Source: Pisolithus tinctorius
Lineage: Eukaryota > Basidiomycota > Agaricomycetes > Boletales > Pisolithaceae
Direction of reading: 5' to 3'
Length of the DNA stretch: 64,000 nucleotides
Assembly (NCBI GenBank): GCA_024663395.1
Contig: JANFAH010000041.1
Location: 547,572 to 611,571 of the forward strand
Shown: positions 44,748 through 56,480 of the stretch, one piece after another
Position numbering within the stretch: position 1 is the first letter of the stretch
Layout of the letters: each line of letters begins with the position of its first letter
The notes under the pieces: generated by a model
What the model was told of the DNA's origin: nothing
The model's database searches: none
The model's input: only the letters and a program-made list of their open reading frames with translations
Program-made: the position numbers and the translations under genes

Positions 44748-47126
44748 TTATAGACCAAGACCCAGAGCTCTCTTGGTTGGTTGACGAGCTCTAGTTGATT
44801 TCTTGCTTGCCTCTTCACCCTCCTTTGCCATCTTCTGATCAACATCCCCACTGCCTCCCCTTTTTCTTTTCCTCACATCCTTTCTTGTATTCCGGGATTC
44901 CTTCATGCCACCCCCCTGGGTGGGACAGGAATCCCCTGCACTGACCCCAGTTGTTTCCTGTGCACCAATCCCTCTGCTTGAGCCACCAGAATTCTGCTGC
45001 AGTCTTGCAACTACCAGCCCCACTGCACCCATAACATCTTCCCCCTTGTGGATATCAAGACCTGAGCCTAGCAAAAAGCCCAGATTAGCAGCTTCAGGGT
45101 CATCTGATTCTATGTCCTGTGCTCTTTTGCACTCCCTCCACAACAAACCAAATCCCAGTACAATGGTAAGACCTTTTTGGGTGGATGCAAACTTTTCACT
45201 TTGCAATTGATACAGTGCCTTCCAGAAGGAATCCCCATTGCCATGCATCTCCTGGGGCAAATACTGGGCACTCCAGGCCCAAGATGCCCAGACAGGCAGG
45301 TTGACTGGTCCAGCATCAGGTTCCTGTACAAAATGTTTGTTAACCTGGTATTTGAAGAAAGTTTATCACTTACTGTCTCTGGCAAGCCATCTACAAGCTC
45401 AACAAGTTCCTGGTACCTGGGCATGATGCAAAGGGACTTTAAATATTTCACCCTGTCCCCATTGGCATGACAAGCAGGGCTGGATTCATGAGGGGTATCT
45501 TCAGATGGGGCCCTCCCAGAGTCAAGGATATCCTGGGCCCCTGATGAAGTTGCTATAGGGGTCATACCAGCCCCACCAATTTCTTCCCCTAAATCTGAGG
45601 GCTTGGCCTCCACCCCAGCTTCACTGTCCTCCCCAGGGCTCATCCACTCTCTCTTTTTGGATGGGGTTTTCCTGTTCCAGGGCCTTCCCAATGGCTCGTC
45701 CTCCTTTTTGCACTTGATGAATGAAACAATCACCTTATCCTCCTCCTCTTGGGAATTCCAATGATTCCAAAGCATCCACATGTCGGCCTTGGTCCATTTT
45801 GAAGGATCTTTCATCATGAATCCTTCTGGGATGGAATCGGAACTCAGATACTCCAAATGGGACTTGATAAGCAGGCCCCAGGGAACCTTGGCCTTGGGCT
45901 TCCCTGTAAACTTTGCTATGTTTCCAACTTCCATCAACAACTGTAGATGCACTTGACAATCAAGAACATACCATAGGCAGCCTGGAAGACCATTCTTGCC
46001 AAACTCTGCTGGACCTTGAGTTTCTGACCAGTCCAAGCTGGTACCTCTGGGTTTCCTTCATCATCCAAGGATATCTCCACCTTTGGATTCTCATCATTCA
46101 AATCTTCCTCAGCTGAGTATGGAATCAACCTAGGTACACATATTACATTGATCACCAATGTTTATCACTTACCAGCTTCAGTCAAAAGATAATTGGTTAA
46201 CATTTGCTCTCCCTTTAGAACCCAATCCTTGGTGGGCTCTGAAGACTCTGAGAAGGCCTTCTTCCCATCAGGGGGTTGTGTTTCAAAGCTAGGTTTCTTC
46301 ATTAGCATTGGATAGACAAGGTAAAGGGGAACCTACACTGCCATCTTGATCTGAGAATCAGTAGTCTCATGAGCCAGAAACATCACTATATTTGACCCCA
46401 TGGTCCTCCTGACTGTTTCAATAAAGTCTCTGGCCATGTTGGGAAAATTTTTTCTCCTGTACCTGAATTATTGCATGATTAGTATAAGACATTTGAAGTA
46501 GACCAGCACTGACAATTCATGAGTTTCTTTTGGAGCTCCCAACTTATTCCACTTGGAAGCAGCCCTCCCTGCTTCAGCCTTCTTGTCATCTGCAAGAGAC
46601 TCCCACCACTGTTGGATGATTTTGGTCCTCTGACCTATGGTCTTGGGGTCCTTGGTGTCCCTCCTCTCCCTATCATAGGCATCCATGTCCTCTTTGAAGA
46701 GCTGCTGGGAGGCAGTAAAATCAGTGAAGGGTTTTCTGTAATTTCCAGCCTTGGTAGGTCTGGTCCTCTCCTCTCTGCCATCCTCATCCTCACCAGTCCC
46801 AGGCTGCTCCTTCCTCTTGTCTGTTGCAGCCAGGATGCTCTCAATGATGTGTTCCTCATCATCCTGGTCTTCAGGGTCTAGTTCTGGCAAAAACACCCTT
46901 CTGATGGCCTAAATACACTTGAGATATGTGAAACTTGATGAAAAAGATACCCTACCACTCTCAAGTTCTGGGGCAATTCCACAGATCCTGAAGATGCTTG
47001 CTGAAGGATCTGGGATTTCACATCAGCCAGGATCTGGGCCCTGAGGTCAGGATTCCCTCGGGCATCTGTGTACTGCTCCACATAGGAGGACAGCAGATCA
47101 GAGTAGACTTCAGACCAATCAGCCAT
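44748..47126 (-). CDS. Hypothetical agaricomycete multi-exon protein
   Basis: Exon 1 46956-47126 (MADWSEVYSDLLSSYVEQY) and the next exon from 46908 (AIRRVFLPELDPEDQDDEE) are joined by a 47-bp intron. Further exons read YRRKNFPNMARDFIETV (about 46330-46460), a short one at about 46190-46300, IPYSAEEDLNDENPKVE (about 45985-46135), a long one 45375-45930 (PWGLLIKSHLEYLSSDS) and the last to 44748. The last has a Lys/Arg-rich tail (RKRKRGGSGD; KKSTRARQPTKR, likely nuclear). The block FTDFTASQQLFKED...IIQQWWESLADDKKAEAGR resembles a degenerate HMG-like or helical region I have seen in basidiomycete hypothetical proteins. Introns are canonical and no stop breaks the model, so it may be expressed. 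Function unknown. Confidence 0.6.
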
Positions 47127-47629
47127 GAGAGAATAAAATCAGGGGGATAATTAGCAGCACAGATGATGGAGGTTGGAAGCAAGGTGAAAATTTTTCAGCC
47201 TTTCCCAATTTAGGCAGGAGGTTGAAGTTTTTGGCCATCACTCTTTTAGGAAAGGTACCATTATGGTATGATTGTTTTGATGTATTTGCTATTCACTTTG
47301 ATTCAGATACCAAGTGCAAAGCAAGGGTAATCGGAAAACTATACACATATACCCATGTTCTAAATACAATCCATTTGTTTACCTTGGAACATCAATTGGG
47401 CCTTTTTGGAAAAGTCAGTCCACAACACTATCTGCTTATGAGCATAAGCCTTTTTCCCTGGTTCCAACAATTGTAGAGCCCTTTTCTCCCATATGTCCTT
47501 CTGGAACTCAAACCATAAGATGGCCCAAACCATCTCATGCCTCACCAATGACAATTCTTCTTTCCACCTGACCCTAATAACATGCTTTCCGGAGCCAGCG
47601 CTCGATCCGCATGCATCTAGCGAAAAGGC

Positions 47630-48010
47630 GTAGGTATCATGCGTGCATCTAGGTATCATGCATTAACAAAAAGTGTAGGTATCATGCATGCACCTAGGGC
47701 AAAGTGTAGGTATCATGCATGCATCTAGCAAAGAGTGTAGGTATCATGCATGCATCTAGCGAAAAGTGTAGGTATCATGCATGCACCTAGGTATCATGCA
47801 TTAACAAAAAGTGTAGGTATCATGCATGCATCTAGGTATCATGCGTGCATGCATCTAGTGAAAAGTGTAGGTATCATGCATGCATCTAGGAATGCAACCA
47901 ACACAGCCACTGAGGGCAACCTCCAAATAAGGAAGGTTGCCTTGAGGCAACTGTACAGCCACTGCATGCAACCTCACAGCCACTGAATGCAACCTACACA
48001 GCCACTATAC
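47630..48010. repeat. 31-bp GTAGGTATCATGCATGCATC repeats and adjoining CAGCCACTG repeats
   Basis: Six or more units of 31, 45 or 53 bp share GTGTAGGTATCATGCATGCA followed by (C/T)CTAG and an AAAAGT linker; the ATGCATGCAT core is self-complementary. From 47889 a second set of short repeats (ACAGCCACTG..TGCAACCT) follows. The array is upstream of the minus-strand gene starting at 47126, echoing the array-then-gene order at the chromosome end. Confidence 0.8.
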
Positions 48011-48149
48011 AGCCCCTGGGGGAATTATAATTACAAACTCCTGACCATAATTTTGGGGAAATAATGCTGGGAGTCGATAGATATGTCCATTGGGATGTCC
48101 CAGGTGAAATTTGAATGAAATTGGTGGTCGGAAAAAAAATCTACAGGGG

Positions 48150-48790
48150 GTAGAAGTATGGTCAGACCACAAAGTGGTATCTCTTTGGAAATACTTCTGG
48201 GAGGCTGGAAATCATTTCCATTGTCTTCAGTGGCATTGATAACACCCAGGACATCCATCCCTGGCAAGCTGGCACCCCCTCCTGATGTTACTGTATCGCC
48301 ATCCCTGGGGTATGAGGAGGGGATCAGGTATGTTGATGAAACAAATATGGGGACCTTTTTAATGCAATTCTGATGGTCTTGTAATGTCATACAGATGGGG
48401 TAGACATGATTCAGACAGCCAGACCGATCTCTGAAATTGTTTTGATGGAGTGAACATGGGGAGGGGGGGGGGGGGGGTAACATATCTTACATGGATATTC
48501 TGACACCTAGGAATGCTGCAACCATTCTCATCATCTGTTGTGACATTCAGGCCCTCCAGGACAACCATTCCTGACAAACTTTCATGCTTCCTAAACTTTA
48601 CAGGATAAGAGGAGGGGAATGACACATAGGGTCCTTTCTGGTGTGATCCAAATGGTCCTGCCATGTCATTCAAGTGGCACAGACATGGTATGGACAGCCA
48701 GATTGATCTGGAATTGTTTTGATGGAGCAAAGCTGAAGAGGGGGGTTCACATTTGGGCCAGGTATCATCCCAAGATGCCAAACATGTTGC
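48150..48790. repeat. Tandem duplication of about 320 bp
   Basis: Blocks with GA.ATTGTTTTGATGGAG, a CAGACATG or TAGACATG stretch, GACAGCCAGA..GATCT and TGATGTTAC/TGTGACATTC occur twice, ending near 48460 and 48740. Opposing frames on the minus strand are similar but not clearly coding. A G14 run lies near 48460. Confidence 0.55.
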
Positions 48791-48932
48791 TACCAGATGA
48801 GACTACACTAGGCAACACTGGGATTCAGTTCCACAGGAATGGGAACCACAATCTATATCAACATTGCATTCATCACTTTCTCCCTCTGTACCCATATCCT
48901 TGCCTTCCCCCTCCCCATCCCACTGCTTCCCT

Positions 48933-51900
48933 CTATGAGGTGGCCTTGCCTCTTCTTGCTGGAGGCTTTCGAGCATTCTTTGCCTTTGATGACTTCTTGG
49001 TCTGTGCCTCTTTCAGCCTCTGCCTTTCTAAGATGAGGGCCTTGCTAGCCAGCAGTTTGTCATATCCCGCATGCTCCAGGAGCTCCATCTGCAGTGCATT
49101 CCTGGGCTTTACCACTCGAGATGCTCGTCTCCTGGCCTGTTGCTGTTCCTTCTCGGTGGAGATCCCCTCGATCTTGTAGAACTTGGGATTTGTCACCAGA
49201 ACCACCTTCTCACCCTCCACCTGCCATGTCTTCCCAGGACTCTTTTCACTCCCTTTGGTCGCATCAGGTAATGTCTGAAGGACAGAAAATATCCTGCCAA
49301 GGTGGTCCAGCACCTCAAACTCCTCCAGGGGTGTCCTGTTCTTCATCACCTGGTGATACTCCCAAATATACCCAGGCTTCGTCCAGAAGACATTCCATGG
49401 TGACCTCCGTGAAGGTTGTCCTGCTGTGGGTCCTGGGAAAAACAGGTTGACCCTCTCTGCAAAGCTTGACTGTCAGCGACCAGCCCCTCCACTCCCTGCT
49501 ATTTCTGCATTGCAGGCCTTGAATTCGCAGGCACGTATCGTCCTGAAGGTCTGGTTCAGAGTCCAACTCTGAATGGCATCTTCCAAAGATGTTGGCTCTG
49601 GTTTTCCCTCTGAACCTGTCAGCCAAGTCGCATCCAACTGGATCCAAAGCTGACAGGTAAACAGAACGAAAAGTTTCCCTACCACTGGCGCCAGACCGGA
49701 CAGTTGGGCCGACCACTTCCAGTCCTGCATGATCAACCAAGGCTGCAGTTGGATGGTCCTTGTCAATTTGGCCCACGTCGGTCTGCTGCCAATGGGAAAT
49801 TGTTCCACTTCATCCAGAGGGGGAATCCTTGGCCAGGCAGGTCGTCCATCACCCCTCTTCAACTTTCCCTCCATCAGCTTGAGCACCTCCAGGTCATCAT
49901 GATCCTGAACTTCTGGAAGATGGGGGACATGATGCAAGTCTAGGTCCAAAAGGAAGAACATTCCCAACCGCTCACACACCCTGGAGACCTGCAGAAGGGC
50001 CATGGACTCTCTCACATGGAAGTCGAGGATTATTGCAGTGGTGGACGTGCACCGAATCATGTGGCAGATGATGCCAGTCAGAATCCCAAGGTTGGGGGGT
50101 TCCAGTTCCTTGAGAGAGATCTGAGCCAACTGGAGGGCCCTGATGCGTCCAGCCATAAATTCCAACCAGACTTTGGTCGGGATCCAGAGAATGGGATTGG
50201 AGGCTAAAAGCTCTTCCATCTGCAAAGATGGAAGCATCAGATATGAGCATGATCGAGCTTGCAAATGCATCACCCTTTGTGGCACTGCCAGTATTGCCTG
50301 CTCCACCGCAGCCCCACTCATCCTGTACTCATCTCACACCCCATATGACCTCTTCTTTGCATCTCCAGAATACATGTTGATGGCCTGCATGCATTCCCCG
50401 ATGAAGTCGTTGTTCAGGGCATAAGCATCCTTGTCCATGACAAAGGTGGGGCTGTTGTCGTTGGGTCGGATCACCTCGTAGGCCAGATTATAAGCACTTC
50501 TGAATGCGATGTGAGTTTGCCTCGCTCGTTCCTGTGACATCTCTGCTTGGATCCCCCCATACCGTCCAAGCATGCAAGTGTGGTGGGCATTTCCTCGCAA
50601 ATATCCACCTGCCCCAAAGGAAGCTTCCAGGGCATCCAGTCTCCACAATCCCACAAGCTTTTCGTCACATGTGGGGTGAATGCTGATTCCCAAGTCGACC
50701 AAGAGCTCCCCATTGGCCCTGTCTACCATGTGGGACCAATCCAGAGCTGGAAGTCCATGGAGGAGAGCTTGGACTGGCGTTTGAACCGCTCCTGACAGGG
50801 TGGTTTTCGTCCACAACTTGATTCCCTTGCATTCCAGGACAAAGAAGAAGGAACCATAGTTTGCAAATCGTGAAGGGTCCTCTCGGATGATTGCCTCCAT
50901 GGTCTTCTGGATCTGCTTCAACACTTGCATGGAAAAGGGGACTGCTTTTGGCCGACCAGCCTTCTTGGTTTTGCCACCCTTTCGTGCCTTGAACTGCACT
51001 TCCTTCAGAGTGAGAGAGACATATGGTGCACTTGAAACATCTGCATGTGCACGGATCGCTGGAAGTAGGACATGCTCCCAGAAAAAGTCGAGGACCTCCT
51101 TTGGGATGCGATTGGCACGCTTGTGTGTCATCTCATCCCTGTGGATCATCCTGGGGAAGCAAATGTAGACATTCATGGTGCCAGCAGCATTGCTCAAGGC
51201 ACCAAACACTGTGTGAGGTACTCCACACAGAGGAAATGCCATGGTCAACCATTCGGTACGGTTTCCGATGGCACTGGAATCTGCCTCTGACTGAGGCACA
51301 AGGATGTCGACATACACATGATTGTGCTTGTGCATAGGAGCCTTTTCCTCGACGATGGGACCAAGGTAGATGGGCAGCGGTGTGTTGAACTGTAGGGAAT
51401 GCGTCACCCATATGAGACTGTCAATGTCCACGGTGACTTCCAACTCCTCTGGAGTCACCAACTTGTGATCCAGCTCCAGGTCCAGGCAGATGTGACGTCC
51501 ATCCTCGTGCCGCCCATTCACAAAGGTGTTCACGAGACATTCTGAGGTGCTCGAGCCAATCTTGATCATCTGAGAGGCACCCAGTATGACCACATCATCC
51601 ACATGGACTCTTGATGGATGGGGCACCTGCCGGGCAAGAGAGTAATTTCCTGTAATGAAGCGATCAGAAGAGGGCACAAGGGCAGAATATGAGCACTCAC
51701 CAGTAACATGGTTGCCAATTTGATGAGAAGACTGGTAGTTAGCTGGAACACCCACTTGGAGGATATGGTCTGACAATCTGATGGGGGGACCCAAGTAGAA
51801 CATCTGGTTGAAGGAACTCAGCAGACGATAGCCATAATCTCGAAAGGATGTCCACATCCCAGGCCGATAGTAGGGCTCCTCCACGATCTCATTGCAGTTG

Positions 51901-53677
51901 CGGTCCTGGTGCAAACTTTCCAAGACAGGTCCTCCTTCATACTCATCAAACCTGCGATCGAAACACTTCCATCGTTGACCTTGGTATGCAGGGAGGTATA
52001 CCGGTGGAGTTGGACGTGGGAAACGGTACATCGTTCCAGCTGACCAGTCCTTGACATGCTTGCGTCGCTGGATGATCTCAAGAGGATCATCTGGAGTGGA
52101 TTCCCCTTCGACTCGATGACCATGGGCAGCCCGAGGAGGAAGTCGATCCCTGGCTCTGGCCCTGCTCACATAAGGGTAGCGCCGAAGGAGATCCCTGAGA
52201 CGCTGAGACTTGGCATCCAGAGGCAAAGGATGGTCTTCACCTTCATCTTCAGTGTCAGTCGGAAAGTCACCATTGGAGTGCACATCAGGGTTCACTACAT
52301 CGCTGGAGTCATCCCCCCTTTGGCAGCGAAGGCAGTTGGCCCCAATGACATTCAACTCACGGACGATGGTAGCATGTTGCTCTCCAGATGATTGGTTTTC
52401 TACATCCATGAGGATGTCTTCACCGATGGCTTCGGTGTCATCCCACTGTGTCCATATGTGGCCAGGGGGAAGGGTGGTTGTAGACAAGTAACGATAGTCC
52501 TCCCAGCACCTTCGACAGCCCTCCTTCACCATGACAAGCATTCTAAGGCGGAGACGATGACCACAAGGAATTGGAGGGATGTGGATGGTAGGCCTGCCAT
52601 CACCAGATAGCCCTCCTCTCATGAGTGACTCCATGACAAAGGATGCAATGGGCCCACAGTCGAAACCGTTCTGTGTCCAATTGTACACCTGCACATCAAC
52701 TTGGGTTGGGTCGATGGCATCAAATCCATGAAGAGATGCTATGCGTGTCCAGTAGAAAGGGCCATTCCATGTGTTCCAGTCATCGCGCAGTGGGTCATAG
52801 TGGGGATGGGGGGTTTCCGGGACACGTTCGATGCGCCTTCCAAGGATGAATGCAAGGTTCAACCAATAGTCAAAGACTGCAACAAAGAAGTGACTGTTTT
52901 GCATGACCACAAAGGCAATGGGAACAGATGGATTGGCAGGATGGGAATTGAAGAGATGGCGTTGACGAAAAAATTGAATCTCCTGTGCATCTGGTAAGGC
53001 ATGGGTGTCCCCACTGACAGATGGAATGACAGAGAACAAGTCGGCATAGCGGACATGCATCCTGCCCTGGACAGCATACCATTGGGACAGGAGATGAAAG
53101 TTGAGGATGCTGGCATCGATCCAAGTTTCATACCGGAGAGTCCCTAGGGTCTGGTAGGCCATTGCCCATGTGGTAGGCCTGGCCATGGAACACACTTTCA
53201 GAAGCAATCATAAGCAGACAGAGAGAAAGAGTACAGAAGAGACTCACTGATGATATCACGTACAGAAGGCGCCCCTGACTCCTGACTCAAGTCCTGATGG
53301 GGTGGATGCGATGGTGCAACTGATGGGCCATGCACATTCACAAAGGAATCATCAGAGGCATTGCTTTGATGCTCCTCTTCTGACCCACTCAAGTGGTTTA
53401 CCATGGCCTGGCACTTCTCATATATCTGGTTCAGTTCATCCTCATCAACAGAGGATTCTGGATCTTCTGGAGGAGTCATTGCTCTGGAAAGGAGACCACC
53501 CATTATTACACTGTAGGATGGGGACAGTGGAGAAGAGCATGCTGAGTCTGAATGATGAGATGGAGGAGAAATGGCCTTCATGACATTGTCAAATGCAAGT
53601 CTGATTTCACTTTCATCAGTGGAGGATGCATTGGAAGCAGCTCTGAGGGCTCTCTGGGAACGTGTCTGGGGTGCCAT
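48933..53677 (-). pseudogene. Large protein with Ulp1-like (C48) cysteine protease region; two in-frame TGA codons
   Basis: Exon 1 53677-53248 (MAPQTRSQRA, acidic/Ser-rich) joins across a 53-bp intron to a second exon at 53194. From there one frame runs about 1420 codons to 48933 with only two stops, TGA at 50334 and TGA at about 49473; the conserved-looking reading continues after both. Near the start of exon 2 lie NSHFFVAVFDYW (His, then the strand seen in Ulp1), and TQNGFDCGPIASF with the Gln and nucleophile Cys of SUMO proteases. The expected Asp about 17 residues after the His is missing (reads LGRR), so activity is doubtful. The remainder, including a Lys/Arg-rich C-terminus, is an agaricomycete-specific region unknown to me. 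Both TGAs are one CpG transition from CGA, so either two nonsense mutations or readthrough. Divergent from the BAH-PHD gene 152 bp away. Confidence 0.65.
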
Positions 53678-53828
53678 GGCGGTGGAATGTTGGTTCTTTG
53701 CCGATCCCAAACACGTAATGCCGCGCCCAACCCAAAGAAAATTTTTCAGGGTCCGCCCTGGCTAACCGAGAATTGCAAGCGACGTCACGGGTTACCCTCT
53801 GACTTTTTACTTCGCCTCCCAACCCTAC

Positions 53829-55051
53829 ATGGCCCCTCCATCCAACAAGACCTTTCTTTCCCTTCCATCATCCTCCAAGCTAAGTGGTAGGTCTCCATTA
53901 GACACCAGCAGTCATTTAAGCTCATCCAGCCAGTGACGAACCTCACCGGTGCAGGTGAAGACATCCTGGATGGAAGGGAGGAAGTTCCAGAACACATGAC
54001 CCACACCTTCCAAAGAGGTGATAAGTAAGAAAAGACTGGATGGGCATGTCGTTCGCTGATGGAAGCTTTAATTAGCATCTTTGTAAATGGCGACGATGGC
54101 AGCCTGTGGTATGCTGTGATCAAGGACATCAGAGTCCAACGGTTGAAGAAAAGTCATGTAAGAGACTTCCAGTGCCACATGGGTGTCCACCCTTCTGACA
54201 TGCAGTACAGAAGGCATGGGTTGAAGTGCAGTGGTACTACAGCAGGAGCGATATAGGAGACAAAAAGTGAGCTGGCTGCCATCAAGTTCCTTGTACCTTT
54301 GACTCACTCACAAACAGCATGAGAAAATACATTGGCAACAATGAGCTGGTTCTATCAGACCACAATGACATCATTGAACCAGAGGCCATCGTGTGTAAGT
54401 CATCCCTGAATTTTGTATACAGCTTGGAAGCTCATGGAGAGCATAGCGCCAGCGGATATCACATCTTTCAGTGCAGAAAGGTGTTTTGGTCCTTTGATAG
54501 GACCAAAGGATATGTATACACGGTGGACCATGAGCGCACATGGTAAACAAGTCATCCAGGTATGGATGAATGGCATGACACCGATTTTTGAAAAACTCCT
54601 GACATAAACTACACCCCATCAGGGCCCCTTCCATGCTTGCTCTGTCTGTGAAAAACCATATAACCCAGACAAAGCTGAACAACGGTATTGTCGAACCTGC
54701 AAAAATTGGTTCCACTGCAGTTGTTTACAGAAACTTGCAAAGGGAAGCACCAGACCCCTGGAAATCACAAAGGAAGTCCTAAATGGGACAGGTCTCTCAC
54801 TGCAGGATATTCAGGTGTGTGTCCTGTGCATTCCAATATGCAGGGGAAATGAGGGTGGTGTGGTGGGCAATGGTGAGGTTATGATGAGTATGTGGGAGGA
54901 GGTCAGAGAAGCACAGAATGGGCAGAGACAGGAGGTTGAAACTGGTCTACAAAGTCATATGACCAGTGACCTGATCCAACAGGCACAGAAGTCATATGTG
55001 TATTATCGATGCTCCCTCTGTTTTGCAGAAGGCAGAGAGTGTTACATATGA
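53829..55051 (+). CDS. BAH-PHD chromatin-type protein gene
   Basis: Starts MAPPSNKTFLSL at 53829 and is spliced several times. Recognisable parts are IFVNGDDGSLWYAVIKDI, then across an intron (about 54156-54208) AWVEVQWYYSRSDIGDKK, then across a second intron MRKYIGNNELVLSDHNDIIE. Together these follow a BAH domain (W..VQWYY..., NELVLSDH.D.I). A later exon (from about 54622) has CSVCEKPYN, YCRTCKNWFHCSCL: a PHD-like C-x2-C...C-x2-C-x4-H-x2-C finger. A final pair of cysteines (YRCSLCF) sits near the end. BAH-PHD proteins read histone marks in the nucleus. Early exons are uncertain. Promoter is shared with the divergent Ulp1-like gene. Confidence 0.6.
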
Positions 55052-55299
55052 TGTAGGCTCTTTCTTGGCTGTAGAACCCTGACCCGAACAAATGCCAGCC
55101 ATTGAACAGAAAGAAAGGAATTGGAAGAGGCCAGGGTGATGATCGGGAGGCTAAATACTGCATTGGTAGTGTCAGATGCTGTGGCAGAACTGAATAAAGA
55201 GCAGCGGTGGGATCATGCACCAGTATGTGATATTTCAAAGATTTGTCAGACTGTCAGCACCATAGCACCTATCCACCTGATCCAAGAAGGATGCCCCAC

Positions 55300-56290
55300 C
55301 CTACCCGGCGGCTGTCCGGTCGGGACTTCCCGATGCGGCGGGCCGGTCGGGACTTCCAAATAGGGAAGGTCCGACCGGTGGCTGTCCGGTCAGGACTACC
55401 AAATAGGGAAGGTCCGACCGGTGGCTGTGCAGATGGGACCGTGGACCGATGGGTTAGCATACACGTATGCTAAACAGCAAGGCGGTGGCTGTCCAGTTGG
55501 GACTACCAAATATGGTAGGTCCGACCGGTGGCTGTCCGGTTGGGACTACCAAATAGGGAAGGTCCGACCGGTGGCTGTGTGGATGGGACCATGGACCGAT
55601 GAGTTAGCATACATGTATGCTAAACAGCAAGGTGGTGGCTGTCCAGTCGGGACTACCAAATATGGTAGGTCCGACCAGTGGCTGTCCGGTCAGGACTACC
55701 AAATAGGGAAGGTCTGACCAGTGGCTGTGCAGGCAGGACTGTGTACCAATGGGTTAGCATACATGTATGCTAAATGGCAAGGTGGTGGCTGTCCAGTCGG
55801 GACTACCAAATATGGTAGGTCCGACCGGTGGCTGTCCAGTCAGGACTACCAAATAGGGAAGGTCCGACCAGTGGCTGTGCAGGCAGGACTGTGTACTGAT
55901 GGGTTAGCATACATGTATGCTAAATGGCAAGGTGGTGGCTGTCCAGTCGGGACTACCAAATATGGTAGGTCCGACCGGTGGCTGTCCAGTCAGGACTACC
56001 AAATAGGGAAGGTCTGACCAGTGGCTGTGTGGATGGGACCATGGACCGATGAGTTAGCATACATGTATGCTAAATGGCAAGGTGGTGGCTGTCCAGTCGG
56101 GACTACCAAATATGGTAGGTCCGACCGGTGGCTGTCCAGTCAGGACTACCAAATAGGGAAGGTCTGACCAGTGGCTGTGCAGGCAGGACTGTGTACCAAT
56201 GGGTTAGCATACATGTATGCTAAATGGCAAGGTGGTGGCTGTCCAGTCAGGACTACCAAATATGGCAGGTCTGACCAGTGGCTGTGCCAA
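55300..56290. repeat. Array A: 150-bp tandem repeats carrying palindrome A
   Basis: About six units. GGTGGCTGTCCAG-type boundaries fall at 55481, 55631, 55781, 55931, 56081 and 56231, so the period is exactly 150 bp. Each unit contains about 50-bp sub-repeats (GACTACCAAATA.GG.AGGT and C(C/T)GACC.GTGGCTGT) and one palindrome TTAGCATACATGTATGCTAA, at 55454, 55604, 55754, 55904, 56054 and 56204. The first copy differs at one central base. Open frames across it are repeat artefacts. Gene A starts 190 bp downstream. Confidence 0.95.
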
Positions 56291-56480
56291 CCCTTGCAAT
56301 TTACCATCCATGTATCCTAATTATTGACATGTTCTCCTTTGGCCTTCATTCCTCTCATGCTCCAAGCATCTACATGGGGATGGTGGGAATTGAATCTGAG
56401 TTTGAATGTCCAAAAATGCGGTGGCTGAGGCAATTCCCAACTTCCTTTCTTCTTGCACCATCCCTGTTGTCTTCCACACC

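Noticed and set aside
50321..50336. 17-bp GTGTGAG...ACAG intron removing the first TGA in the Ulp1-like gene
   Set aside because: Far below the minimum intron length seen here (about 45 bp), and removing 17 bp would shift the frame.
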